Source: Arthrobacter sp. C2
Lineage (GTDB): Bacteria > Actinomycetota > Actinomycetes > Actinomycetales > Micrococcaceae
Length of the DNA stretch: 64,000 bases
Direction: 5' to 3'
Assembly (NCBI GenBank): GCA_024207135.1
Contig: CP042428.1
Coordinates: forward strand, 2,418,001 to 2,482,000
Shown here: piece by piece, positions 33,958 through 41,644 of the stretch
Layout: the number at the start of each line of letters is the position of its first letter
Numbering within the stretch: the stretch's first letter is position 1
Notes under the pieces: generated by a model
Database searches by the model: none
What the model was told of the DNA's origin: nothing
What the model saw: only the letters and a program-made list of their open reading frames with translations
Program-made: the position numbers and the translations under genes

Positions 33958-34395
33958 ATGAACGCAGGCGACATTACATTCCACACCCGCAAATGGGTCC
34001 GCCCCGAAGACCTCAACGCCAATGGCACGCTCTTCGGAGGAAGCCTGCTGCGCTGGATTGACGAGGAAGCGGCGATCTACGCCATCGTCCAGCTGGGCAA
34101 CGGCTTTGCCGTCACCAAATACATGTCTGAGATCAACTTTGTCTCCTCCGCGCAGCAGGGCGACCTCATCGAGATGGGCCTGACCGCCACCCACTTCGGG
34201 CGCACCTCGCTGACCATGCGTGCCGAGGTCCGCAACATGATCACCCGCCAGTCCATCCTGACCATCGAGAAGATCGTGTTCGTGAACATGGGCCCGGACG
34301 GAATCCCCGCTCCGCACGGCTACTCGGAGATCACCTATGATCGCGACCGCATCCCCGGCGAGCACCTGAAGATCAAGCAGTCCGACGAAAGCTAG
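33958..34395 (+). CDS. Acyl-CoA thioesterase, hotdog fold (YciA-like)
   Basis: A 145-residue single-hotdog enzyme. VRPEDLNANGTLFGGSLLRWIDEEAAIYA holds the active-site Asn, Gly and Asp of YciA/BACH-type thioesterases; YMSEINFVSSAQQGDLIE and HFGRTSLTMRAEVRN follow. It should hydrolyse acyl-CoA to free acid and CoA in the cytoplasm. It stands between a MarR gene and a convergent membrane-protein pair. There is no obvious site before the ATG (CGTTCC), so start strength is unclear. Confidence 0.9.
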   Translation: MNAGDITFHTRKWVRPEDLNANGTLFGGSLLRWIDEEAAIYAIVQLGNGFAVTKYMSEINFVSSAQQGDLIEMGLTATHFGRTSLTMRAEVRNMITRQSILTIEKIVFVNMGPDGIPAPHGYSEITYDRDRIPGEHLKIKQSDES

Positions 34396-34414
34396 CCTTC
34401 CCCTGGCGGGGTCG

Positions 34415-34615
34415 CTATCCGTCCATCAGGAAGTGCCAGCCGAACCACCAGCAGAACAGCACCAACGTCAGCCGGGCGGCCCGGTTCTCCCACAGCATCC
34501 CCGTGATTCCCGAGAGCGGAACCCAGGAATCGGGCCACCGCCGCGGCAGCAGGAAGAGCACAAGGCCCAGCACCGGAACAAGCAGGTAGCCGGTGATCGC
34601 GATGCCGCGGGTCAT
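34415..34615 (-). CDS. DUF6186-like small membrane protein
   Basis: A 66-residue protein with two hydrophobic helices (GYLLVPVLGLVLFLLP, RLTLVLFCWWFGWHFL) and WENRAAR between them. It matches my memory of the DUF6186 family of actinobacteria. Its ATG overlaps the stop of the upstream membrane-protein gene (ATGA at 34612-34615), so they are coupled. The function is unknown. Confidence 0.75.
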   Translation of the reverse strand: MTRGIAITGYLLVPVLGLVLFLLPRRWPDSWVPLSGITGMLWENRAARLTLVLFCWWFGWHFLMDG

Positions 34616-35253
34616 GGCTCGCCCACCGTTTCCTTGCCGCGGCGCGCACGCAGCACCAGCGCACAGGCAACCATCCAGGTCACCGTCGCCAGCCAGCGGG
34701 TGAACGGCTGCTGGAAGGACGGCTCCACCAAGTCGGTCAGCGGCGGATACGTCCTGGCCCCCTGCGGGTGGTAGTGGTCGCTGAAGAACATTCCCAGCTC
34801 CCAGGCGCACAGGTACAGGACGAGAAGCGACCAGGCCAGGGAAGTCCGTCGCACCGCCTTTCGGCGGGCGTGGTCCGGCGTCAATCGGCGGGCCGACTGC
34901 CGCCACCCCAGTAACACCATCAACGCACCAAGTGCCAGCAGCACGGTCGCCAGCCCGTCACCCAGCGGCAACATGGCCAAGGCCGTGCCCAGCACCACCA
35001 CGGCCATCCACAGCCATGGACCGGTCGCCGTCAACGCCGGCCACTGCCGCAGACCGGACCGTTCGGGCTCCTTGCGCCCCTGACGCTCCGAGAAAAAGAC
35101 GATGGCCGCGAGCGCCAGGTAGGTGGCCCCGTCGACGGGCGCGCCGCGACCCAGGTGAAATCCACCGGCCAGGACGAGGACGGCCAACGACCCGGTGGTG
35201 AGCCTGCTTTGCAAGACGGATCCAACGCTCTCGGCCCGCGAATCCTGTGCCAT
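34612..35253 (-). CDS. Membrane protein of unknown function
   Basis: A 213-residue protein with about five helices: LAVLVLAGGFHLG, YLALAAIVFF, WLWMAVVVLGTALAML, LATVLLALGALMVLLGW and SLLVLYLCAWELGMFF. No enzyme or transporter motif is recognised. The site before the ATG is weak. It is coupled to the DUF6186-like gene, and such pairs are often conserved in Micrococcaceae, from memory. It is divergent from the septum-formation-family lipoprotein. Confidence 0.65.
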   Translation of the reverse strand: MAQDSRAESVGSVLQSRLTTGSLAVLVLAGGFHLGRGAPVDGATYLALAAIVFFSERQGRKEPERSGLRQWPALTATGPWLWMAVVVLGTALAMLPLGDGLATVLLALGALMVLLGWRQSARRLTPDHARRKAVRRTSLAWSLLVLYLCAWELGMFFSDHYHPQGARTYPPLTDLVEPSFQQPFTRWLATVTWMVACALVLRARRGKETVGEP

Positions 35254-35396
35254 GCCCCCATTCCATCACCGCGCTCCTCCACCAAACAGGGACTTTAGGC
35301 CGGGAGCACTCGCGACACGCATGGGCAACTGGCAGACCACGTGCAATCGACGGTTACGATGATCCCAACCATCACCCAGCTGCAGGGGACACCGCA

Positions 35397-35882
35397 ATGA
35401 TTCGATTGACGAAGACGGCCATCTTGTTCGTTGCCGGCGCCCTCGCGCTCAGTGGCTGTGCTCTGCTCGGAGCAAGCGAGGCCCCGCGCGACGAGACCGG
35501 GGCCATCGACAAGAAAGCCGACGCCGATGCCTTCTCCATCCGCGTCGGCGACTGCATCAACGATCCGGGTGAGGGCAACATCGACCGCGTCCCGGTGGTC
35601 CCCTGCGCGGAACCGCACGAACTCGAGGTCTTCCACGAATTCAGCATCCAGACTGCAGATTATCCCGAGACTGCGGAGGCCATGGACGACCTGACGTTTG
35701 AGCAGTGCGACCCCGCATTCAGGTCCTTCGTGGGGCGCTCGTACGAGGAATCCCGCCTGGACTACACCTCGATGCAGCCCACCAAAAGCAGCTGGGCCGA
35801 GGGCGACAGGCTCGTGCATTGCCTGGTCACGGATCCCGACAGCCCCAAGATCACGGGCTCCTTGGCCGGTGCCAACCAATAA
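35397..35882 (+). CDS. Septum-formation-family lipoprotein
   Basis: A 161-residue exported lipoprotein: lipobox LSGC (C about residue 21) after a hydrophobic run. The mature part contains FSIRVGDCIND, VVPCAEPHELEVFHEF, FEQCDPAFRSFVG, YTSMQPTKSSWAEGDRLVHCLV, the four-cysteine pattern of the Septum_form (PF13845) family. It probably sits on the outer face of the membrane. The family name comes from one member linked to septation; a role in division here is not shown. It starts at the ATG with AGGGG about eight bases upstream. Confidence 0.85.
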   Translation: MIRLTKTAILFVAGALALSGCALLGASEAPRDETGAIDKKADADAFSIRVGDCINDPGEGNIDRVPVVPCAEPHELEVFHEFSIQTADYPETAEAMDDLTFEQCDPAFRSFVGRSYEESRLDYTSMQPTKSSWAEGDRLVHCLVTDPDSPKITGSLAGANQ

Positions 35883-35888
35883 TCCCGG

Positions 35889-36299
35889 CTACGACGCCTT
35901 CGTTGCCTGCCGGAAGACTCCCCCGCCCCACTGGACCCCGCTTCGCATGAGCCACAGTTCGCATGGTTTGATGGTGCCCAGCCGGACCTTGTGGCACTGC
36001 GGGACGTAGGTGTCGTCAATGCTTCCGTCTTCCGCGTGCGGCCAGAGCCCGTCGTTGATCCGGAAAACGTTGGCCAGGACCTCGCAGTCGCAGTAGCCGC
36101 CGAGCGCCGGGAATTTCCGTTCCATCGCCGTGGCACGGGGCGCGCGCAGGTCCCGGTACGTGGTGCACCACTTCAGTCCGTTGCACCCGTGGTCGAGCAT
36201 GCGATTGACGTAGCAGGCCAGGCATTCGTAGCGCGGAGGCAGCAGCCTCTTTACGACCTTGAGTGCGTCCTCAAGTTCCGTGACCGTGTATTGCTCCAT
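35889..36299 (-). CDS. DUF2695-family protein
   Basis: A 136-residue cytoplasmic protein rich in cysteine. CLACYVNRMLDHGCNG and a GGYCDCEVLANVF motif near residue 68 identify DUF2695, usually found as a small domain with conserved CDCEV. The extra cysteines could bind metal. It is convergent with the septum-formation gene, with only six bases between the stops. The start is the first ATG; the sequence just upstream (TCCAAGGAGTCCACC) is a good site. Confidence 0.85.
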   Translation of the reverse strand: MEQYTVTELEDALKVVKRLLPPRYECLACYVNRMLDHGCNGLKWCTTYRDLRAPRATAMERKFPALGGYCDCEVLANVFRINDGLWPHAEDGSIDDTYVPQCHKVRLGTIKPCELWLMRSGVQWGGGVFRQATKAS

Positions 36300-36441
36300 G
36301 GTGGACTCCTTGGATCTGTGGAGTCTTCAGCATGGACACTGGATGCTGTCGCCGGGCCGGCATGCGCCCCTGCTGTGCACAAGCGGAACCGATTTGGGCC
36401 AACCACAGCTGTGCGGAGAAGCGGCGCTTTGCCGCAAGGAA

Positions 36442-37650
36442 TCAGGCGTTCGCCTGGAACCGCACGATTCGCTCGATGGCCGCGGTGACGGCCTCGTACC
36501 CGGCGGCGAAGCTCAGGCGCACGTGGGTGTTCCCGTTGACCCGGTCAAAGTCATTGCCCGGCACGATCGCAACGCCCTCGGCTTCGAGCAAAGCGGTGCA
36601 ATACGCTGCAGCATTCGCGTGGGTTCCAAGCTTGTCGCCCAGATCCGCATACAGGTAGAAGGCTCCGTCGGCCGGTGCGCATTCGCCCCATCCCAGGCGT
36701 CCGATCGAATCCAGGACCGTCTTGCGGGTCCGCGCGAACTCGGCCACCCGGGCTTCGCCCTCTGCGTAGGAGGCCTCGGTGAAGGCCTCGAGCGCGGCGT
36801 ATTGGGCCGGCGCCGGAGGGCAGAGCGCCACATTGCCGGCCAACGCATCAACGGTGGGCAGCATGTCGTCGGGCACCAGCGCCCAGCCCAGACGCCAGCC
36901 GGTCATTCCCCAGTACTTGGAAAAGCTCGAAATCACGACCGTGTCGGTGTTCATTTCCCAGGCGCTGACCGAGCGGCGGGCTTCGGTGCCCGGCTCCGGG
37001 AAGTCGATGCCGTGGTAGATCTCGTCGCTGATCAGCCGGACCCCGCGTTCCTTGCACCAACCGGTGAGGGCAGCCAATTCGTCTCCGGAGACCATGGTGC
37101 CCGTCGGGTTCGCCGGCGAGGCCAGCATCAGGCCATCGAGCTGCCCGTGCTGCTGCCAGGCCGCTTCAAGCAGTTCCACGGTGGGCTGGTAGCGGGACTC
37201 CTGCCCAGCATCTAGCTCGATGACATCGATGCCCAATGTGCGCAGGATGTTCGCGTAGGCGGGGTAGCCGGGACGCGCCAACGCGACCTTGTCGCCGGCG
37301 TTGAACGCGGAAAGGAACATCAGCAAGAAGGCGCCGGAACTGCCGGTGGTAACCGCGACGTTGTCCGCCGAAACGTCGATGTTGTACCAACGCTTGTAGT
37401 GCTTGGCGACCGCTTCGCGCAGGTCCCTGATGCCCAGGGCCGGGGTGTAGGTCATCGGGGTGCCGGCGGCGTGGATCTGGGCTGCGCGCTGCGAAACGGC
37501 GCTCGGTGCGCCATCGCCAGGCTCGCCTGCGCACAAGGAGATGACATCCCGGCCCTCGGCCCGCAACTGGGCTACCCGATCCAGGATATTCATGACCTCA
37601 AACGCCGGAACCTTGGCCCGGTCCGCGACCTTCAAATTGCGCTGCACTCT
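36442..37650 (-). CDS. Class I/II aminotransferase (AspC/AlaA-like)
   Basis: A 402-residue PLP enzyme. SLCAGEPGDGAPSAV, VTTGSSGAFLLMF, SPANPTGTMVSGDEL, ISDEIYHGIDF and the PLP lysine in SSFSKYWGMTGWRLGW are intact, as is the C-terminal arginine (VRLSFA). It transfers amino groups between an amino acid (Asp, Ala or aromatic) and a keto acid. The start is uncertain: the GTG at 37650 gives the usual length but has GGAGGA only three bases away; upstream GTG codons at 37677 and 37704 extend it. Confidence 0.88.
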   Translation of the reverse strand, partial: RVQRNLKVADRAKVPAFEVMNILDRVAQLRAEGRDVISLCAGEPGDGAPSAVSQRAAQIHAAGTPMTYTPALGIRDLREAVAKHYKRWYNIDVSADNVAVTTGSSGAFLLMFLSAFNAGDKVALARPGYPAYANILRTLGIDVIELDAGQESRYQPTVELLEAAWQQHGQLDGLMLASPANPTGTMVSGDELAALTGWCKERGVRLISDEIYHGIDFPEPGTEARRSVSAWEMNTDTVVISSFSKYWGMTGWRLGWALVPDDMLPTVDALAGNVALCPPAPAQYAALEAFTEASYAEGEARVAEFARTRKTVLDSIGRLGWGECAPADGAFYLYADLGDKLGTHANAAAYCTALLEAEGVAIVPGNDFDRVNGNTHVRLSFAAGYEAVTAAIERIVRFQANA

Positions 37651-37717
37651 TCCTCCAGTGAACTTGTGCGTTCCTACTCTCCCCAAGGGTGTCACAAACG
37701 GCACCGGGACAGACCGA

Positions 37718-37750
37718 AGGCCTCACCCGCAACACATGCGGGTGAGGCCT
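37718..37750. terminator. Perfect 13-base hairpin terminator
   Basis: AGGCCTCACCCGC (37718-37730), seven-base loop, GCGGGTGAGGCCT (37738-37750). It lies just past the thioredoxin stop (37774) and before the aminotransferase promoter, so it ends the thioredoxin transcript. Confidence 0.8.
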
Positions 37751-37773
37751 ACGAACCTTGGACACGCCGGTGC

Positions 37774-38139
37774 TTACACCTGGGCGCCTGCAGCGATGTC
37801 CTTCTTGACCGCTTCCATGTCCAGTCCCTGCACCTGGCCGATGAGGTCTTCAAGAGCCTCTGCGGGCAGTGCGCCGGGCTGGGAAAACACGAGGATCCCG
37901 TCGCGGAACGCCATCAGTGTGGGGATGGAGGTGATGTTTGCGGCTGCCGCCAGCTGCTGCTCGGCTTCGGTGTCGATCTTGCCGAAGGTGATGTCGGGGT
38001 ACTTCTCGCTGGCTGCTTCGAAGACCGGGGCGAAGTTGAGACACGGACCGCACCATGCGGCCCAAAAGTCGACAAAGACCGTACCGCTGCCCGAGATGGT
38101 GGATTCAAAATTTGCTGCGGTGAGTTCTACGGAAGCCAT
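37774..38139 (-). CDS. trxA: Thioredoxin
   Basis: A 121-residue thioredoxin. The active site WCGPC (C30, C33), the preceding VFVDFWAAW strand and the cis-proline strand ITSIPTLMAF are present. It reduces protein disulfides using thioredoxin reductase. The start is the ATG after GAAGGGAAGAAG; an earlier frame opening to 38265 runs through the promoter. The upstream sequence carries a SigR/SigH-type promoter, so oxidative (disulfide) stress should induce it. It is monocistronic and divergent from a 38-residue cysteine-rich ORF. The symbol is used for the class; this genome may have other thioredoxins. Confidence 0.93.
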   Translation of the reverse strand: MASVELTAANFESTISGSGTVFVDFWAAWCGPCLNFAPVFEAASEKYPDITFGKIDTEAEQQLAAAANITSIPTLMAFRDGILVFSQPGALPAEALEDLIGQVQGLDMEAVKKDIAAGAQV

Positions 38140-38203
38140 GCGTGCTTCTTCCCTTCGAGATGTTGCGTTTGCCGCGGATACCGGGAGCACCCGCAAATGG
38201 CAC

Positions 38204-38229
38204 AACCATACCCGCAGGGGTAATATTCC
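38204..38229 (-). promoter_or_regulatory. SigR/SigH-type promoter of thioredoxin
   Basis: On the minus strand, GGAAT (38229-38225) is followed by an 18-base spacer and GTT (38206-38204). This is the known actinobacterial SigR/SigH consensus GGAAT-N18-GTT, placed about 65 bases before the thioredoxin ATG. Thioredoxin is the classic SigR target. Confidence 0.7.
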
Positions 38230-38267
38230 TATGAGTTCGTAAACGCTTATCTCCCAAGGAGTCAAAC

Positions 38268-38384
38268 ATGTGCAAGAAAATCACCTGCGTAGCCTGCGCC
38301 AAGCCGACCTGGGAAGGCTGCGGCGAGCACATCGAGGATGCACTCGGTGACGTTGCTGTGGCTGATCGCTGCGGCTGCAAATAA
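38268..38384 (+). CDS. Cysteine-rich 38-residue protein
   Basis: A tiny ORF with an excellent site (AAGGAG, six bases before the ATG). It encodes MCKKITCVACAKPTWEGCG... and ends DRCGCK. Six of 38 residues are cysteine, arranged C2, C7, C10, C18, then C35 and C37, with GCGEHIEDAL in the middle. I recall similar 35-45 residue proteins with TWxGCGxHIExAL annotated as hypothetical in many actinobacteria. It could bind zinc or act as a thiol buffer. It is divergent from the SigR-type thioredoxin gene, 38 bases from that promoter. Confidence 0.75.
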   Translation: MCKKITCVACAKPTWEGCGEHIEDALGDVAVADRCGCK

Positions 38385-38437
38385 TCGCTTTTTGACGTGA
38401 GCACCGGCGATTGCTTGGCCCACCGTTTTCTATTGGA

Positions 38438-38986
38438 CTACGACAAGCATTGGAATCCGCCGAGAAGCCCGAGTAGCGCCCCCGTGTACCGGACCGACTG
38501 CGGTGTGCTCGGCATAGAACGCCACTGAGTTCCAGGGTAAACAACGCTGACCTTCACGGAATACTCGGCAGGCGGGGACAGCAAGTTCAAGACCAAGCCA
38601 AGCAGACTGTCGAGAAGTCCCGGAACAACAGTTATCTGTCGCTCGGTTTGGAGTGGCAGAGTCCCTGCTGCCCCTCCCACCTTCTGCATGACAATTTCAT
38701 ATTTCGCACCGGGCGGCAACGACGCACTCGTGTTCCAAGAAACATGTGCCTTATCGGTCCCGAGTAGACCGCCCGCCTGGGTTTGACAGGCAAGTGAGTT
38801 GGGAGCAGGTAAGGTCCCGGCAGAGAAGTGTGCCTGAGCTACCTCTGCGTCCATCCACGCTGCCTCTGTCACTAAGGGTTGCACCAAGGAAGCAACAAGT
38901 CCGGAGGAGACGACAAAGACCGAGCAGATGGTCAAGGCAACTCGCCGCCTTTTCCTATCCCGGTGCGAGGCCATGCGATTCAGCAT
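38438..38986 (-). CDS. Exported protein with SipW-type signal peptide
   Basis: A 182-residue protein. A basic start (MASHRDRKRRR), a hydrophobic run and AAWMDAEVAQAHFSAGTL mark a SipW/TasA/CalY-type signal peptide with its conserved post-cleavage segment. The mature part has a fibronectin-like look (AHVSWNTSASLPPGAKYEIVM, EYSVKVSVVYPG). It overlaps the signal peptidase gene by seven bases. The start could be this ATG or one four codons later. It is last in the four-gene locus and probably a surface or fibre accessory protein. Base composition looks lower in GC than the neighbours (by eye). Confidence 0.75.
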   Translation of the reverse strand: MLNRMASHRDRKRRRVALTICSVFVVSSGLVASLVQPLVTEAAWMDAEVAQAHFSAGTLPAPNSLACQTQAGGLLGTDKAHVSWNTSASLPPGAKYEIVMQKVGGAAGTLPLQTERQITVVPGLLDSLLGLVLNLLSPPAEYSVKVSVVYPGTQWRSMPSTPQSVRYTGALLGLLGGFQCLS

Positions 38987-40179
38987 CCTCGGCTCCTCCG
39001 CTTTTTGGCGAAGACGGCCAAAACGAGACCGAATACTATTGCGCCCACCGCTGCCAGCAAGGGCACTATCGGGTTTGCGCCAGTTGGGGGCAAGGTACCG
39101 ATCGGCCGAGGGGACGAAGCGACTTCGTCTCCTGAGCCCGACGCGTGCACCTGCAGGCGCACCAACTCGTCGCCGGCATCTGCCGGGCCGTCCATCGGCA
39201 GCCACAGATCAAATAGCAACCAGCGCTCCTCTTCCGCGGTCATGGCCGTGAGCTGACGCTTCATTCCGTCGACTGCAACCAGACCAGACGTTTGGACCTC
39301 GATGACGTTACCGCCGCAATTGCCCTTGACCCACCGCTGGTCGCAGGATCGAATATCCGTCTTCAGCCCCATACGTGCGTTCCCAGCACCCAGCAACTCG
39401 ATCTTGACTTCCCCGGATGCTCTCTGCGTAGTTGTAACGCCGACCTGCCATTGCACGGGGTCACCGGGAGCCAGCTGAGCCATGGCCGTTTCATCACCGA
39501 TCGAGATGATTGTCAGTTGCCCGCTGCTGGAGGCGACTTCTGTGACCGTCGGGGCGGCGCCGGCCAAAGCCAGGTCGAGGACAATGGGAGCGATCAACAC
39601 GATCAGCCCAAGCTGCGAGAAATTGTTTGGTGGTTCCCGTCGGGGAATAGGGTCTTCTTGCAAATCGGTGTCGTCCTCCGACGGATCCCGTGGCCAGAAA
39701 GCCCATGTGACCAATGTCGAGGCGCCGATCGTGAGGACGGCCATTACCCACGGATTCGATAACCAAATGACACCGTATGCCAGATTGGGTACCGAAGCGA
39801 GGACAAGCCGAACAGTGTTGACGGTGTAGGGGAATGGGTCTTCGGCCTCGTTGGCGTCGCCCTTCATGGTGATGATCCGCTCGGTACTCAATGGCACCTC
39901 GGCTACGGACGTCACCCGATGCGTGATGGGCAGAGCAGCCGGGCGATCCACCGTCACTACGTCTCCGACTTTAATCTCGGTCGCCGGGATTTCCCGAACC
40001 ACGGATAGGGAACCCGCCGGAATCGTGGGACTCATGGAACCGGTCTTGAACATTATCAGGGTGATGTTGAATATGAAGGCCAAAGCGACAAATGCCAAGC
40101 AGATGACTCCACCCAATGCGGCCAGGTTCAACGCAGCACCACCTATGAACTGCCCGACGCCCTTGACCCGTCTGCCCAC
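38980..40179 (-). CDS. ER-type signal peptidase I fused to an LPxTG-anchored extracellular domain
   Basis: A 399-residue protein from a GTG with AGGA eight bases upstream. N-terminal half (about 1-165): helix, catalytic Ser in TGSMSPTIPAGS, THRVTSV with the His that replaces Lys in SipW/ER-type peptidases, MKGDANEAED, and a second helix. This should cut SipW-type signal peptides. C-terminal half (about 190-399): a helix (LGLIVLIAPIVLDLAL), an outer domain (VQWQVGVTTTQRASGEVKIELLG), then LPPTG, a hydrophobic helix and KKRR. The joining of a peptidase to a sortase substrate is unusual; I know of no standard family with this layout. It is coupled to its neighbours. Confidence 0.85.
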   Translation of the reverse strand: MGRRVKGVGQFIGGAALNLAALGGVICLAFVALAFIFNITLIMFKTGSMSPTIPAGSLSVVREIPATEIKVGDVVTVDRPAALPITHRVTSVAEVPLSTERIITMKGDANEAEDPFPYTVNTVRLVLASVPNLAYGVIWLSNPWVMAVLTIGASTLVTWAFWPRDPSEDDTDLQEDPIPRREPPNNFSQLGLIVLIAPIVLDLALAGAAPTVTEVASSSGQLTIISIGDETAMAQLAPGDPVQWQVGVTTTQRASGEVKIELLGAGNARMGLKTDIRSCDQRWVKGNCGGNVIEVQTSGLVAVDGMKRQLTAMTAEEERWLLFDLWLPMDGPADAGDELVRLQVHASGSGDEVASSPRPIGTLPPTGANPIVPLLAAVGAIVFGLVLAVFAKKRRSRGC

Positions 40180-40180
40180 G

Positions 40181-40786
40181 TCAGGTTCCTGCGGGATCGG
40201 TGGTCGCCTGGAACGTCCACTGTCCGTCGAGCGCGGTGCCTTGGGCCTCGTTAGGTGCATTCGGGGGCAAAGAAACTGCGAAACAGTAGTTGACGGGCGA
40301 TGTCCCTGCCGCTGGCAACGTGGCTTTTGTGGCGGCACCCGACGTCAGCTTCGACTTCAGACCGACCACCGCTGTCCCCTCGGCGAACGCACCTGCGTTG
40401 CATGTCGTGCCCGCGATCTTGGCGACACCATATTCAAGGTACGCACCCAGCCCGTTTTCATTGCCCGAATGGCCCGTTAGTTGGATGGAGCCACCAACAC
40501 TCTCACTTTTAGTCTTAACGGAGTACAACGCGTAGACCGTTGCACCGGGGACCATGGAATTCGCAGTCAGCGTGAAAGCCAATGGTGCTCCGGGCGCGCT
40601 TGGATGATCACTGTAGTCCGTGCCGTTCGTGCTGCCGATGATGGAAAAGGTCCCTGCTTTGAACTCACCCGACGCGTGTTCCTTGTCGGTCCATGCGGCC
40701 AGCGTCGCCGTAACACCGAGGCCAAGGACAAGCCCGCCCGCGAGAACTGCTCGCAGGCGGGTAAAACGGGAGCCTTCTCCCTGCAC
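40181..40786 (-). CDS. TasA/CalY-like fibre protein with SipW-type signal
   Basis: A 201-residue exported protein. RAVLAGGLVLGLGVTATLAAWTDKEHASGEF (in two parts) is a SipW-type signal and cleavage zone. The mature part is beta-rich (SIQLTGHSG, LEYGVAKIAGTTC, FAVSLPP) and has two cysteines. The GTG start at 40786 has GGGAGAG seven bases upstream and gives the same N-terminal length as the paralogue; an ATG five codons earlier has no site. It lies one base before the peptidase gene. It is likely a fibre subunit or minor component. Confidence 0.82.
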   Translation of the reverse strand: MQGEGSRFTRLRAVLAGGLVLGLGVTATLAAWTDKEHASGEFKAGTFSIIGSTNGTDYSDHPSAPGAPLAFTLTANSMVPGATVYALYSVKTKSESVGGSIQLTGHSGNENGLGAYLEYGVAKIAGTTCNAGAFAEGTAVVGLKSKLTSGAATKATLPAAGTSPVNYCFAVSLPPNAPNEAQGTALDGQWTFQATTDPAGT

Positions 40787-40807
40787 TAGATGCTCTCCCA
40801 TTGCTGG

Positions 40808-41407
40808 CTATGACACAGACTGGCCGACGAATTCCCAGGTGGCAGTGGCGGATGTGTCCTGGATAAGGTCTTCAGCAGCTGTGACCTGAACACACAGGAA
40901 TGCATCAGCGCCAGGCTCGCCGGAGACGTCGCTCTTCGTCAGGTCGAAAGTTGCCACGCCGGTGGCCGCACCAAATGCAGTTCCTGGTGGGACGATTACC
41001 GTACCAGTGGCCTCGGGCTTGCAGTCCGTCAAAGATGGCACCTGCACGATGGCGTAGCTGAGCTGGTCAACAGCGGTTCCCGAACCGAGCGCCGAGGCGA
41101 CGTTCACCTTGGCATTGTTGGTGGTTTCCTCATCCAGATGCAATACGAACGGCGCTGCAACTGTGTCTTCCGGGCTCATCGATCCGGGTTCGACTGCAAA
41201 GCTCAACGACGCCGCAGCCCCCGAAGCATGATCGGTGAAATTGATGCCGTCAACGCTGCCTTGCATGTTGAAGTGACCGGTCCCGAAGACCCCTTCGGCA
41301 AATTCGGAATCGTTCCATGCCGCCAAGGTGACGGCGACTCCTACACCGAGCACCAGCCCTCCGGCTAGCACTGCGCGTACCTTGCGGTTCTTTTCCTGCT
41401 GAGCCAT
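40808..41407 (-). CDS. TasA/CalY-like fibre protein with SipW-type signal (paralogue)
   Basis: A 199-residue paralogue of the next gene and first in the locus. VRAVLAGGLVLGVGVAVTLAAWNDSEFAEGVF (in two parts) is the signal and post-cleavage motif. The mature part is acidic and beta-rich (SFAVEPGSMSPED, VATFDLTKSDVSGE), with cysteines in LTDCKPE and AFLCVQV. The site GGGGGAG precedes the ATG closely. By homology to TasA and CalY it should be exported, trimmed by the SipW-type peptidase and assembled on the surface. Its upstream region contains a 10-base inverted repeat. Confidence 0.82.
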   Translation of the reverse strand: MAQQEKNRKVRAVLAGGLVLGVGVAVTLAAWNDSEFAEGVFGTGHFNMQGSVDGINFTDHASGAAASLSFAVEPGSMSPEDTVAAPFVLHLDEETTNNAKVNVASALGSGTAVDQLSYAIVQVPSLTDCKPEATGTVIVPPGTAFGAATGVATFDLTKSDVSGEPGADAFLCVQVTAAEDLIQDTSATATWEFVGQSVS

Positions 41408-41469
41408 TGCTCCCCCTTGCTAGAAATCTGCGGGGCATCCAGAAATCCACACGGGATCTCCATCGCCGA

Positions 41470-41503
41470 AGCGTCAGAAGTTGGTGAATCATTTTCTGAC
41501 GCT
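41470..41503. repeat. Inverted repeat upstream of the fibre locus
   Basis: AGCGTCAGAA (41470-41479) and TTCTGACGCT (41494-41503), perfect ten-base arms, 14-base loop, 63 bases before the start of the first fibre gene. It may be an operator, a 5' leader structure or the end of the convergent-side transcript. Confidence 0.55.
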
Positions 41504-41644
41504 AACAGTGAATTCGCCGCCAAACAGCACGCTCATAGGGATTCGGCCAAGAGATGGCCAATAGCCAAGGATGTATGGAAGGCCCGCCCTAACCTCTGGC
41601 TTGCTGGCTAAGAAAATCCGCCGCGCGCACGACATTTGGCCATG

